Shown piece by piece: positions 22,250-32,922 of a stretch of DNA of 64,000 nt; within the stretch, counting starts at the first letter, position 1; each line of letters starts with the position of its first letter. The notes beneath the pieces are model-generated. The model saw only the letters and a list, made by a program, of their open reading frames with translations. It did no database searches and had not been told where the DNA came from. A program made the position numbers and the translations under genes. This stretch comes from Adiantum capillus-veneris (lineage: Eukaryota > Streptophyta > Polypodiopsida > Polypodiales > Pteridaceae), in NCBI GenBank assembly GCA_014529385.2, contig CM043967.1, positions 3,748,001-3,812,000 of the forward strand. Reading direction: 5' to 3'.

Positions 22250-23284
22250 AGTCTCATATGGGTCTTCATTATAAGTTAAGTTTTAAGTAATTCAAATCTT
22301 TTAAGTAATAACATTGCATACGTTAGGAAAAGATAAAATTGATCAAAAATCGAAAAGGTATCTTTCAAGAAACCATCATGCAATTCTTGTTAAGCCAGAA
22401 AATAAATGTTTTTGGTTAATATAGTTGAATTAGAAAAGATATGATTGATCATCCTTAAGACAGCTTGTCTCAAGACACCTCCGATTCTTTAGTATATTTT
22501 GATGAATAATGATGGCTATAAGGCCACTAATAAGTTGGTTACCCCCATGAATGATGAGTCTCTACTCCGTCATGTCTTGATGTTTCTACATAAGCTAGGA
22601 TACCATTTTCTTATCCTAGGGGAGCTGCCCGATTGTATGGGCAACTTGTTTGGTGTATGGGAGCCCCGATCTTTTGGTGATATATTCATCCCGAATTATG
22701 AATAAGGAATGGGTGTCATTTTTCACCCTTAGGTAGACTTGAGACAAGAAGAGTACGGGTCATGGTTATTACGTTGAATGTTTTGGTCGATCATACCATG
22801 TCTTAAGTTTAAAGATGCTTGTTTGTTAAAGAATGTTTTTTGATTCAATATTCGTTCTAATGAATCATTGTGCTGGAAAGATAAAATGAACTATTATTTT
22901 AAATATTGAAAGAAGATGGTACTAATTAAACAACAAAGGAGCATGTGTGAGTGTGAGGTGGTAAGTGGGGATTGACTAAGGTGGACGGGTGGACCTTATT
23001 ATTCAGATAACACTCTTCCCTGTGTACTAAAAATGTTAGAAGACTTCTTCATTGGAAGAGGAGTCCATCAGCGGTAGTGTCCTCACTTATGTAGGGGGGG
23101 AAAGTGTTGGTTGAGGATATCTTAGCCCATTTGCAGAAGTATTAGGGTCGAAAAAGTTTTTTCAACTTTTAAGTTTTTGTCTCGTTTCCGCTTGCAAGAC
23201 ATGACTAGGTTTTCTTTCTAGGGCTATAGTCCCAAGCCATTGTCAATGGTAAAGGTCTATTCCCTAGATTTTTCTTGAGTGTAA
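22250..23284. other. Unassigned sequence ending in a polypurine-tract/LTR-like junction
   Basis: One 68-codon frame (22499-22705) is not recognised. At 23093-23104 a purine run (AGGGGGGGGAAAG) is followed at once by TGTTGGTTGAGG, the look of a polypurine tract and LTR start. About 180 bp later minus-strand gypsy sequence begins, so any such LTR is truncated or very short. Confidence 0.4.
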
Positions 23285-24435
23285 CTTGATGTGTAGTAAC
23301 AGTTTTGTTACATGGAATGAAATATGCTTGTTTACTTAAATGATCAATCATTGTTCAAATCATATCATGCTTATGTGTAGTAAGAAGAAAACTAGTAATG
23401 AAATCTATTGAAACATGTTCCCAAGGTATTTCAGGAATGGGGCATGATGCAAAAGACCTAATCTCTTACCTATGGCAAACTTAATCTTTTGACAATCCAA
23501 ATAAAATTCAGCATTCTTCTTATCAATGTGCATAGTAGGACAAAAGAAACCACAACACAAATTCTTATGAGTAGCAGCAAAACCTTGATGACCAATATCT
23601 AGAAGATTATGCAATTCTTTAATGATCATGAGACAAAATGGTTGTGTAGCACAAGAAATACGGAATTGATTTTGAATTGTGTACTCCAAAAATGAATGTG
23701 TAGCATGCTCATTCATGTGCAACCATGTGGACTTAAAATCATTATCTTATACAAATAATATACTTTCAATGATATTGAGATTATTAAGAGATGATCTTCT
23801 ACTCAAAGCATCAGTCACAATGTTTCTTTCCCACATTGATACTAAATAGTAGGATGAAAAATTGAATGAAAAAGAACCACATAATGTATCTATAAAAAAT
23901 TGACAACTGAGAGATCAGATATTTGGATCCATTTAATGACAAAATCAGAATCCATTAAATAACATTTCCAAATTTTAAGTGCATGTATGATAATTGTGAG
24001 TTCTTTTTCATATGTGTTGTACTTTGTTTTAGAAGGTTTAAACTTTCGTCTTTCAAAAGAAATTGGGTCAGTATCTTGAATAAGTGTGGTACATATACCT
24101 CTTCCATTAGCTTCCATTACAACAACAAAGAATGGATGAGAAAAATCAAGCAGTGCTAAAATAGTTACATTGATCAACGACTCTTTCAAAGCTTAAAAAG
24201 ATCAATCATGCAAATGATTGATCAATCATGCAAATGAATCCAAACATAAGGTGTGGTTTTTTTCAAAACCAACGTGAGATAAGATACCTTGTACATAAAA
24301 TTCTTGAGCTATAATAACTACATAAGCCAAAGAAAACAATCTCAACTCATGCAAATTTCTAAGAATTGTCCATGATTTGATAGCTTCAACTTCCTTAGGA
24401 TCTACATGAATACCATCTTTAAAGACTATCTGTCA
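23285..24435 (-). pseudogene. Older gypsy copy, left piece: RT end, RNase H, integrase
   Basis: On the minus strand from 24435 downward: the RT-RNase H link (DGIHVDPKEVEAIKSW), RNase H with EANGRGICTTLIQDTDPISF and SKTKYNTYEKELTIIIHAL, then the integrase zinc finger ELHNLLDIGHQGFAATHKNL and DCQKIKFAIGKRLGLLHHAP, then integrase core (DFITSFLLTTHKHDMI). This is the 3' part of the gypsy copy whose 5' part is at 32923-34792. The two were separated by the insertion of the 8.5-kb element between them. It is the same family as the element at 37.25-44.68 kb. Stops and indels show it is dead. Confidence 0.88.
24431..24435. repeat. Target-site duplication, left copy
   Basis: TGTCA directly before the 5' LTR, matched by TGTCA at 32918-32922 after the 3' LTR. 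Five bp is the usual gypsy/copia integration footprint. Confidence 0.93.
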
Positions 24436-26117
24436 TGTCATTGAATATCTAATATCTAACCAACCCAAACAATTTTCTCATATTAAACTGATCATTTAAT
24501 GTGGGATAATAAATGGGAACAAGGGTTAGAATATAGACATGTGCTTACGGATCTATCTCAACACGGGGCCAATGGTAAAGGGGCCCAAATGAGAGATGGT
24601 CTATCAAAGAGCAAGGTTAACTAATGGAGCTTAAAAGACCTTAGGGTTAGTTTCATTAAAGACCTCCAATGGTTAGTGTAAAAGTCCTTTGACCTTAAGC
24701 AAGCTAGGGCTGAGCTTGAGGTGGGAACCCGACCTAAACTTGTCTTTGACCTTAAGCAAGCTAGAGTTGTGCTTGAGGTGGGAACCCGACCTAAACTTGC
24801 CTTTGACCTTAGGCAAGCTAGGGCTGAGCTTGAGGTCTGAACTCCACCTAAGGTGCTTGTCATGCTTGATGATTAAGGTACTTGAGGTACTTGTCATACT
24901 TAATGAGGAAGTTGCTTGAGAAGCTTCCTATGCATAAAATTCCCAAAGGTAGGGGGGGGTAAGAAGCTTGCTACGCATGGGGGGTAAGATGCTTGAGTCA
25001 AAAAGAGACCCTACACACTTAATGAGGAAGTTGCTTGAGAAGCTTCCTATGCATGGGGGGTAAGATGCTTGAGTCAAAAAGAGACCCTACACACTTAATG
25101 AGGAAGTTGCTTGAGAAGCTTCCTATGCATAAAAGTCCCAAAGTTAGGGGAATCTTTGAGCTAACCTTCCACTCACCAAGGGGAACCCCTTTTCTAAAAG
25201 GGCACATGGGACACATGTCAGACTCTCACTAAGCTTAACCACATGGTGTGCTTGAATGCTATTGGTTGGGCTAAAGAGGGGTCCAATGAGCTTCTACTTC
25301 CATCCAACAATATATCTAGATATTTTCAAGCTCTCTCTCTAAGGGGTAAGGAGAACACTTGTCAAAAGACTACCCATGTACTTGACTGCATGCTGCATTA
25401 GGGGAATATACTCTACACACTCACTCATTTGGAAGGGCATTCTCACTTGGTAAAAGTTGAGGAACACCACCTCCTTCTCAAAGCTTGTGAGAAGTGAGAG
25501 CCTACATCAACACTCTTGGCTATGGAATGCAAATCCAACCAAGAGCCATGCTTCAATGCTTAAGCTTGCCATCTTCTCCATCTCCATTACTATGTTATTA
25601 TGTATGCTAGCAAGAAGAGTAATGATAAGTGAGGAACTATTTCTTTCTCCTATGGAATGTTTCTTCTTCCTCTTCCCTACCCTCATTCCCCGCTAGCTCT
25701 CTCCACCTTTGAAGGTATTTGAGGCCTTGGGACTGAGGCTTGGGATAGTTAATGCTTTCTACAAGTTTATGTTATGCTTGTGATGCATGAAGCTTTCCAT
25801 TTGTACTGCATCACGTAGGTCACAAAGAACACAAAGATTGTATTGTACCAAGTCTCTATTGATGGGAGAAACTATAATACAAATGCCTATTGGAGGGGGA
25901 ACCAGCTCCATATGAATCCGGTCCTCAACTATTGTCATGTTCTCTAAACTCTCTCTCTTGCAAAAGTATTGTTCATGCCAAGTTAACTAAGTACCATGTT
26001 TATGTTGCTACCATCAATTAAGTTCACCCGCTAAGCTCACAAAGTAATCTCTCAAAAGTGCTTCACCTAATTTCCTAATTCCGCTACTCTCAAAGTTCAT
26101 AGGCCATTTCCATTACA
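24436..26117 (+). repeat. 5' LTR of the nested gypsy element
   Basis: It is the direct repeat of 31282-32917. It contains three copies of a 57-bp minisatellite (CTTTGACCTTAAGCAAGCTA at 24687, 24744, 24801), and about three copies of a unit starting TTAATGAGGAAGTTGCTTGA near 24900, 25019 and 25098 (the last two 79 bp apart). Confidence 0.95.
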
Positions 26118-26118
26118 T

Positions 26119-26130
26119 TGGTATCAGAGA
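26119..26130 (+). promoter_or_regulatory. Primer binding site (tRNA-iMet type)
   Basis: TGGTATCAGAGA starts one base after the LTR end and matches the usual iMet-tRNA complement for 11 bases. Confidence 0.9.
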
Positions 26131-26531
26131 ATTTAGTTTCTCTTTTCTTGCTTAAGAAGAGAGGTCCTTAAGTAGCCTATTAATGGTTGATTTTGTTAAT
26201 TATATTAGGGTAAGTGGGACTGGGATCTATTATTGGCTTTGTTGAGCCCACTATGTGGGATATGGTGCACACCTCGGGAGCTTTGGTCTTAATAATGGAG
26301 TCTTTTTAGATTTGCCTACGGCTTTACCATTATTGAGCCATAAGAAGTCCGAAAGGAGGTATCCCTCGGCAACTTCGCTATGTTAGACTCACTCCACTAC
26401 TCTCTATAATTAACCAATTTGAGCCGTGGGTGTAGATAATTAAGTGCTTATTTTCAAAGTCTAAGAGAAGTAGCAACTAAGGTTTTGAATTTCCAAAGCA
26501 TAAACTAAGTAAACACCTAGGTTTAATTAAC

Positions 26532-27790
26532 ATGGCTGACAATAACCAAGAGAGTAGAATGAACATTGATAACTTTGATTTTGCACATGAAGGTGTTAAT
26601 GATGATGCCCCCATGTTTGTTGATTATCTTGTCACTAGGTTGCAACAAGCTATGGGCAACCGCGCTTTGCAAGCCGAAGTTACTCAACAACTTCGTGCTT
26701 ATGGTACTTCCTTTCCTCTCCAAGAGGAGAAAGAGCTTAGGAGGCCTCTTGATGAGACCCCCAAAAGAATACTCTCTCCCATACAAGAGGAGGAATCCAA
26801 AGAACAAGAAAGTAATGAATCCCTAAGTTCCTCCAAAGATGTAGCTCCACGAAGATGGCAGACTAAAAGATCGCCAACTCTTTCCAAGAGGAAACGGTTA
26901 ACCCATTGTCCTTCTCCTCGTCACTCCAAAAGGGAAGAGAGGAAACCAAGGAAGAAAAGGGCAAGAAAGAGGTCACCCTCTTCTCCTTCTTCTTCACCTT
27001 CCTCCTCTTCCGATGAAAGCTCTGGCTATTCTCCTAGAGAATACAAGAGGGGAGGACATCGCAAATCTTACCCTGCATGGCGAAGGTCACAAAAGCTAAA
27101 GAAGTTCAAAGATAGAGGAAAGAGTATCTCTTTTCCCACCTATGATGGCACCTTTGGTGCTACCGACAAAGTATTGACCTTCATCCAACAATTTGATACG
27201 GCCTTTGAAGACGAGGACTTCACGGAGTCCTCCAAGCTACACCATGTAGCTAAGCACTTCCAAAAATCGGCTCGTCGATAGTGGGCAAGCCTTCGTGGCA
27301 ACGGCGACACCCCAAAGACATGGAAAACTCTACGAGTTTCCATCATGAAGCAATCCCTTGCAAGTGATGCAAAGAAGAATGTGCTTACCAAATGGTGAAG
27401 TTTAAAGCTTCTCTCTCATGAGTCTATCCACAAATATGTGGACAATTTTTGGGATTTATATCTCAAGGCTATTGTCTTTCAAAAGATAGACTCCGCCGAG
27501 AAAAAGCAACAATTTTGTGTGGGATTACCCAAAGAGATGGCCAAGTATGTCAACTCTCAATGGCCTGGTTCTATCACCGAAAACATCCACCGAACCATGG
27601 TTTCTTCACGCATCAATTTCCAACAAGGTACTAGACAGAATATCAAGCCCATGGAAAATAAAGACAAAAGTGATGCCGAGAGGAAAACCAATGCCCAAAT
27701 TCTTACCAAGGCTATTCCAACAACAACAATAATCGGTCCAAGGAGAAGGGAGTTTACAAAGGTAAATATAAACTCCCTCCTAAAGAGCTA
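26532..27790 (+). pseudogene. Gypsy gag (interrupted)
   Basis: A 249-codon frame starts at the ATG 414 bases after the LTR. It has an acidic N-terminus, then a Ser/Arg/Lys-rich middle (RKKRARKRSPSSPSSS), then the retrotransposon gag fold beginning FPTYDGTFGATDKVLTFIQQ and HHVAKHFQKSARR. A TAG at 27279 interrupts this where RxWASLRGNG continues in frame. A second break follows near 27396. The 3' part (27438-27791) has KYVDNFWDLYLKA and KQQFCVGLPKEMAKYV, typical of the end of the gag domain. It forms the particle shell in active relatives. Confidence 0.88.
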
Positions 27791-27821
27791 GAAGTTTTTT
27801 TTTTTTTGTAAGGACCACAAA

Positions 27822-28229
27822 TGTTTTAAGTGTGGGGAGCAAGGCCATGGTTATCGTCCTTGCTCCAAGAGAATTGCCCGCAATGAGACTCCTAGAGTAT
27901 CTATGTTTGAAGCTCCAAAAGAGGATGCTCATTGCCAAGGATTTCTCCTTTCCTATGCTTGGGGAAAGATGCAAGAGCATGATGCCTTTATTTTGTTTGA
28001 CCCTAGTTCAACTCACAACTTCATATCCACGGAGTTGACCACTAAGCTAGGCATACAAGCACACAAGATGGGAGATGCATTGAAAGCAAATGGAGCTATC
28101 AAGGGACAAGATGTCTCGGTTACTTATTTCATTGGAAAATTAAGGCTTCATGTCCAAAGCTATTTGGACAAAGAGGATTTCTTCATCTCCCCTCTCAAAC
28201 ATGAGAATTTTATCATTGGGGCACCATGA
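27822..28229 (+). pseudogene. Gypsy zinc knuckle and aspartic protease
   Basis: CFKCGEQGHGYRPC (27822-27863) is a CX2CX4HX4C knuckle. A 14-base T run at about 27794-27807 separates it from gag and has probably changed length, shifting the frame. Protease follows: FILFDPSSTHNFISTELTTK, where family members have Asp-Ser-Gly and this copy has Asp-Pro-Ser, so it is probably inactive. The flap/end motif is NFIIGAP, with a stop at 28227-28229 where the family continues into WF/L. Confidence 0.88.
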
Positions 28230-28439
28230 TTTAACCGCATGGCTTCCAACATGAAGCTCCTTGAAAGGAGAATCTAGTTCACCTCTACAGGGAAAAGAGC
28301 ATGCACATAGATGTTTATGAGTTGAGAAACACCATATCCCTGCAATAAAGGGAATGAAGAGGAATTAGAGTTGTCTAATTTCCTTAATGGATCCCAAGAT
28401 GTTTTCCTTGATGACATCCCTAGTGAGCTACCTCTAAAA

Positions 28440-29095
28440 TGAGGATGATGACCATGCAATTGAGCTCCCACCAGGGAGCTCACTGCCTAACAAGCCTCCT
28501 TATCGAGTTTCACAAGCTCAACAAGACGAGATCATGAGGCAAGTGCATGAATTGGTGGAAAAAGGGATGGTGAGGTCTAGCTCCTCTCCATTTTTTTCAC
28601 CATATCTTTTAGTGCAAAAGAAAGACGACACATATCACTTGTCTGTCGACTATAGAGCACTAAATAAGATTACTATGAAAAATAAATTTTTCGTGCCGTG
28701 CATAGAAGATCTATTTGATAATTTACAAAGTTCTAGCCTGAAAAATGCTCCAGACACATTCAAACTCATGATGGACAAAAATCTTCAGGCCACTCAAATT
28801 CTCTTGAGGAGTACGAGCGACACCTCCAGGTAATCTTTCAAGCTGTGAGAGAGAATAAGCTTTTAATTAATCAAAAGAAAAGTGTATTTTTCCTACAAGA
28901 GATTCAATAGTTAGGTCATGTTATCTCTAAGGATGGCATCCATATGGATCCAACAAAGTTAGAGATAATAAGAGGATGGCCTAATCCAAGGAATATACAG
29001 GAGGTACAAAGCTTTATAGGTATGCGTGCATACTATAGATGCTTCATAAATTAAAAAATCTCGCTAATAGCAGGTCTATTACATGACTTAACATA
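28440..29095 (+). pseudogene. Gypsy reverse transcriptase with core deleted
   Basis: It starts with the family block LPPGSSLPNKPPYRVSQAQQ, then [34 protein letters not shown] and IEDLFDNLQSSS. The next motif is NAPDTFKLMMDKNL, so the DLKSGYHQ-type block with the first catalytic Asp is gone. NLQATQ is then followed by NSLEEYERHLQ, so the YxDD segment is missing as well. The thumb and link region continue in another frame (VISKDGIHMDPTKLEIIRGW, EVQSFIGMRAYYR). Two internal deletions make it non-functional. Confidence 0.88.
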
Positions 29096-29179
29096 AAAAT
29101 AACGTTTAAGTATTCATGGACTGAAGAAGTGCAAGAAGCTTTTGAAGAAGCTTAAGGAGAATCTTATCTCTCAATGTGT

Positions 29180-29585
29180 GCTCACACTACTAAATCTCTC
29201 AAAGCCATTTGAGGTCCAATGTGATGCTTGTGGTAATTGCCTTGGATCTATTTTGCTTCAAGAAGGGCTTGCCATAGCATATGAGATTCAAAGACTCAAC
29301 TTCGATAAGTGAGTATTGGGAAAATACGAAAAAGAGCTACTAGCTATTCTATATGCCCTGAACACATGGAAACACTATCTCTTGGGGACTCCATTCATCC
29401 TACGAATGGATCACAAAGCCTCAATAACTTCATGATGCAAACCAATCTCTCCAACAAAAAAATGAGGTGGAAAAATTTTCTTTTACAATTTAAATTTCAT
29501 ATTGCTCACATTGTTGGCAAGCACAATCAAGTGGTCGATGCACTTTCACAACGACCGGGTAAATATGGTGTTTATAGCAACTCAC
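29180..29585 (+). pseudogene. Gypsy RNase H
   Basis: FEVQCDACGNCLGSILLQEG carries the first catalytic Asp context. YEKELLAILYALNTWKHYLL and LRMDHKASIT follow, then IAHIVGKHNQVVDALSQRPG, the usual end block. There are a stop near 29310 and a frame change near 29430. Confidence 0.85.
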
Positions 29586-29639
29586 AATGATCTATCTTTT
29601 TATGATAGATGAGTATGCTATTGATTGAGACTTTAAGTA

Positions 29640-30500
29640 TGTAATTAAAACTTTTGCATTAGGGAAGAAAAAAGAGCCATTCACCTTGAAGGATGGTTAT
29701 CTTCCAAACGGCAATAGGCTATGTGTTACTCATCCATACAATAAGAAAGTCATGTATGAATCCCATACTTCTCCTTATGTCGGGCAAAGAGGGAATCCAT
29801 GATCTACTCTTCAAGGAGTAGAAATGTATTTTTGTTGGTCTACCATGAAAAGTAAACATACAAGAGTATGTTCCAAATGCGTGGTATACCAAAAGTTGAA
29901 ATTTGATCGAGGGAAGCAACTTGGATTGTTTCAGTCGACAAGATTAGCAAGAAAACACACTCTATGCCTGTCAAAAAGACGTCACATCGAACAGAAACCC
30001 TCTTTAGATCTCAAATTTTCAAGTATCATGGCTTTCCAACATCCATAGTGTCGGACAAAGATCCTAGAATGAGCAGTACTTTCATTAAGGGTCTCTTTGA
30101 GAATCTAGGAAGTAGATTAAATTTCTCTTTTGGTCTATCATCCACAAACGGATTACCAAAGTGAAATAACTAATCTACCGATTCTTGATTCTACTAAAAG
30201 CCTATGTCATGGAATTGAATCAACGTTCTCAATGAGAGAAGTACCTACCTCTTATGGAGTATGCGTACAATGATATAGGCTAAAGAAGGAAGATCCAAAA
30301 GTCCCTTACTACTTAAAGTACATGGGAAGATCTTCGCTGCTGATGAATATAGCCGAGACCTACAAGAATCTTTTCCAAATATTAAAGGGGTTATATCCAT
30401 CTCATAGGAAAGGCAAAAAGGGTTGCTGCTAATAAGCACAAAAGAGCCTTAGCCTTTAAGGAAAATGATTGGGTCTTGCCTAAAGTTCCTCAAGGCTCAT
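29640..30500 (+). pseudogene. Gypsy integrase (decayed)
   Basis: The N-terminal finger appears as ESHTSPYVGQRG and CSKCVVYQKLKFDRGKQLGL. The core survives in part as YHGFPTSIVSDKDPRMSSTF (a catalytic Asp block) and NLGSRLNF, then HPQTDYQSEITNL with the expected Glu. Segments between the finger and the first catalytic Asp appear to be missing. It would integrate cDNA in active relatives. Confidence 0.82.
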
Positions 30501-30719
30501 CTAAGGCATACTACAGGCAAGAGTCCTATGGACCACCAAGAATATGATGCTAAACTAGCAAAAAGATATTATAGTCCTTTTTAAATTCTTAAGCTAATCA
30601 ATGAGATGGCTTATCAATAAAAGTTTCCCAACCATTGGCTCGTGCACCATGTTTTCCATGAGAGCCTACGTAAGCTTTACAAAGGAGCGCCATCAAAAGA
30701 AGCAATAATTGTTGCAGAC

Positions 30720-30930
30720 CCTCCAAAAATCGAAGATCAAGGAGAAGTACTTCAACCTGAGTCCATCCTATGACATGAAGACAAGGTATTAAAAAATGAT
30801 AAGATTATCTGACGATATCTTATTAAGTTTAAGAATTATTCTTTTAAAGATGCTAGATGGATGCAAAGAACCTAGCTTAAAGATAATATGAACATTGTCA
30901 ATGCTTACAATGTTGCACTAGAGTAAGCAT
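30720..30930 (+). pseudogene. Chromodomain-like integrase tail
   Basis: After an LVHHVFHESLRKLYKG-like linker, 30715-30925 reads PPKIEDQGEVLQPESIL, HEDKVLKNDKII, RYLIKFKNYSFKDARWM. This order (charged strand, RYLIKFKNY, W, then a helix) resembles the chromodomain-like tail of plant gypsy integrases. One stop lies in the first part. Confidence 0.6.
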
Positions 30931-30989
30931 ATGAAAATGCATTTTAAATGAAAAATGTTTTGTCTTATAAGACTAGTTCTCTTTTTATT

Positions 30990-31281
30990 GTGCACAAGTT
31001 TAAGAAGTATACATGCTTAAAATCATGTTTGTGGTGACAACGTCTCCCAAACACCAAGTAGAACTTGTCACTCTACTTTGGAAGTATGATATGGACTAAA
31101 GAGCAGACATGCTTGCGGTAGCTATGTCTCCCAAGCACCAAATGGATTAGTCACCCATCTTGGAATGACGTCGTAGGGTAAAAAGGGATCCTCTACCCAC
31201 TAAGACAAATTGACTAATGACTATGACTTTATCTCTTTGACCTCATAGTCGAGGACGACTATGATTTCAAGAGAGAGGTAA
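30990..31281 (+). other. 3' untranslated region and polypurine tract of nested gypsy element
   Basis: Two diverged copies of a phrase (GACAACGTCTCCCAAACACC at about 31037 and GCTATGTCTCCCAAGCACC at about 31122) precede the polypurine tract AAGAGAGAGGTA (31270-31281). Confidence 0.75.
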
Positions 31282-32917
31282 TGTCATTAAATATTTAATA
31301 TCTAACCAACCCAAATGATTTTCTCATATTAAACTGATCATTTAATGTGGGATAATAAACGGGAACAAGGGTTAGAATATAGACATGTGCTTACGGATCT
31401 ATCTCAACACGGGGCCAATGGTAAAGGGGCCCAAATGAGAGATGGTCTGTCAAAGAGAAAGGTTAACTAATGGAGCTTAAAATACCTTAGGGTTAGCTTC
31501 ATTAAAGACCTCCAATGGTTAGTGTTAAAAGTCCTTTGACCTTAAGCAAGCTAGGACTGAGCTTGAGGTGGGAACCCGACCTAAACTTGCCTTTGACCTT
31601 AGGCAAGCTAGGGCTGAGCTTGAGGTGGGAACTCCACCTAAGGTGCTTGTCATGCTTGATGACTAAGGTACTTGAGGTACTTGTCATACTTAATGAGAAA
31701 GTTTCTTGAGAAGCTTCCTATGCATGGGGGGTAAGATGCTTGAGTCAAAAAGAGACCCTACACACTTAATGAGGAAGTTTCTTGAGAAGCTTCCTATGCA
31801 TGGGGGGTAAGATGCTTAAGTCAAAAAGAGACCCTACACACTTAATGAGGAAGTTGCTTGAGAAGCTTCCTATGCATAAAAGTCCCAAAGTTAGGGGAAT
31901 ATTTAACCTAACCTTCCACTCACCCAAGGGGCACCCCTTTTTTAAAAGAACACATGGGACACATGTCAGAATCTCACTAAGTTTAACCCATGGTGTGCTT
32001 GAATGCTATCGGTTGGGCTAAAGAGGGGTCCCAACAAATATCTAGATATTTTCAAGCTCTCTCTCTAAGGGGTAAGGAGGACACTTGTCAAAAGACTACC
32101 CATGTACTTGACTGCATGTTGCATGGATTGGCTAAGGGGAGAGGGGTCCAATGAGCTTGCAGCATGTAAAAATTTTGCCCAAAGCAAGGAAGGGGGGTGC
32201 TAGGGGGATATACTCCACACACTCACTCATTTCGAAGGGCATTCTCACTTGGTAAAAGTTGAGGAACACCACCTTCTTCTCCAAGCTTGTGAGGAGTGAG
32301 AGCCTACATCAACACTCTTGGCTATGGAATGCAAATCCAACCAAGAGCCATGCTTCAATGCTTAAGCTTGCCATCTTATCCATCTCCATTACTATGTTAT
32401 TATGTATGCTAGCAAGAAGAGTAATGATAAGTGAGGAACTATTTCTTTCTCCCATGGAATGTTTCTTCTTCCTCTTTCCTACCCTCATTCCCCGCTAGCT
32501 CTCTCCACCTTTGAAGGTGTTTGAGGCCTTGGGACTGAGGCTTGGGATAGTTAATTCTTTCTACAAGTTTATGTTATGCTTGTGATGCATGAAGCTTTCC
32601 ATCTTCATTGCATCACATAGGTCACAAGGAACACAAAGATTGTATTGTACCAAGTCTCTTGATGGGAGAAACTATAATACAAATGCCTATTGGAGGGGGG
32701 ACCGGCTCCATATGAATCCGGTCCTCGACTGTTGTCATGTTCTCTAAACTCTCTCTCTTGCAAAAGTATTGTTCATGCCAAGTTAACTAAGTACCATGTT
32801 TATGTTGCTACCATCAATTAAGTTCACCCGCTAAGCTCACAAAGTAATCTCTCAATAGCGCTTCACCTAATTTCCTAATTCCGCTACTCTCAAAGTTCAT
32901 AGGCCATTTCCATTACA
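31282..32917 (+). repeat. 3' LTR of the nested gypsy element
   Basis: It matches 24436-26117. It has two rather than three copies of the 57-bp minisatellite (31534 and 31591). It also has a short insertion-like difference near 32120-32205. Confidence 0.95.
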
Positions 32918-32922
32918 TGTCA
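32918..32922. repeat. Target-site duplication, right copy
   Basis: TGTCA, identical to 24431-24435. Confidence 0.93.

Larger units (their letters stand above)
24436..32917 (+). mobile_element. Full-length nested Ty3/gypsy retrotransposon (8.48 kb)
   Basis: LTRs begin TGTCATT and end TTACA: 24436-26117 (1682 bp) and 31282-32917 (1636 bp). A tRNA-iMet primer site follows the first LTR and a purine run, AAGAGAGAGGTA, precedes the second. A perfect 5-bp TSD flanks the element. The order gag, CCHC, protease, RT, RNase H, integrase and chromodomain-like tail is gypsy. All frames carry stops and RT lacks its core, so the copy cannot replicate alone. High LTR identity apart from repeat-number changes shows it is younger than the gypsy copy it interrupts. 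Confidence 0.95.

Noticed and set aside
23105-23284. Short LTR after the purine run at 23093
   Set aside because: No second copy was found upstream, and minus-strand gypsy sequence begins within about 180 bp. It is recorded only as an LTR-like junction.
24621-24919. Repetitive Leu/Ser-rich open frames in the 5' LTR (and 31502-31709 in the 3' LTR)
   Set aside because: They are translations of the 57-bp LTR minisatellite, whose unit length is a multiple of three.
26523-26826. Open frames overlapping the gypsy gag in other frames
   Set aside because: They are shadows of the gag frame, which has the expected order of gag features.
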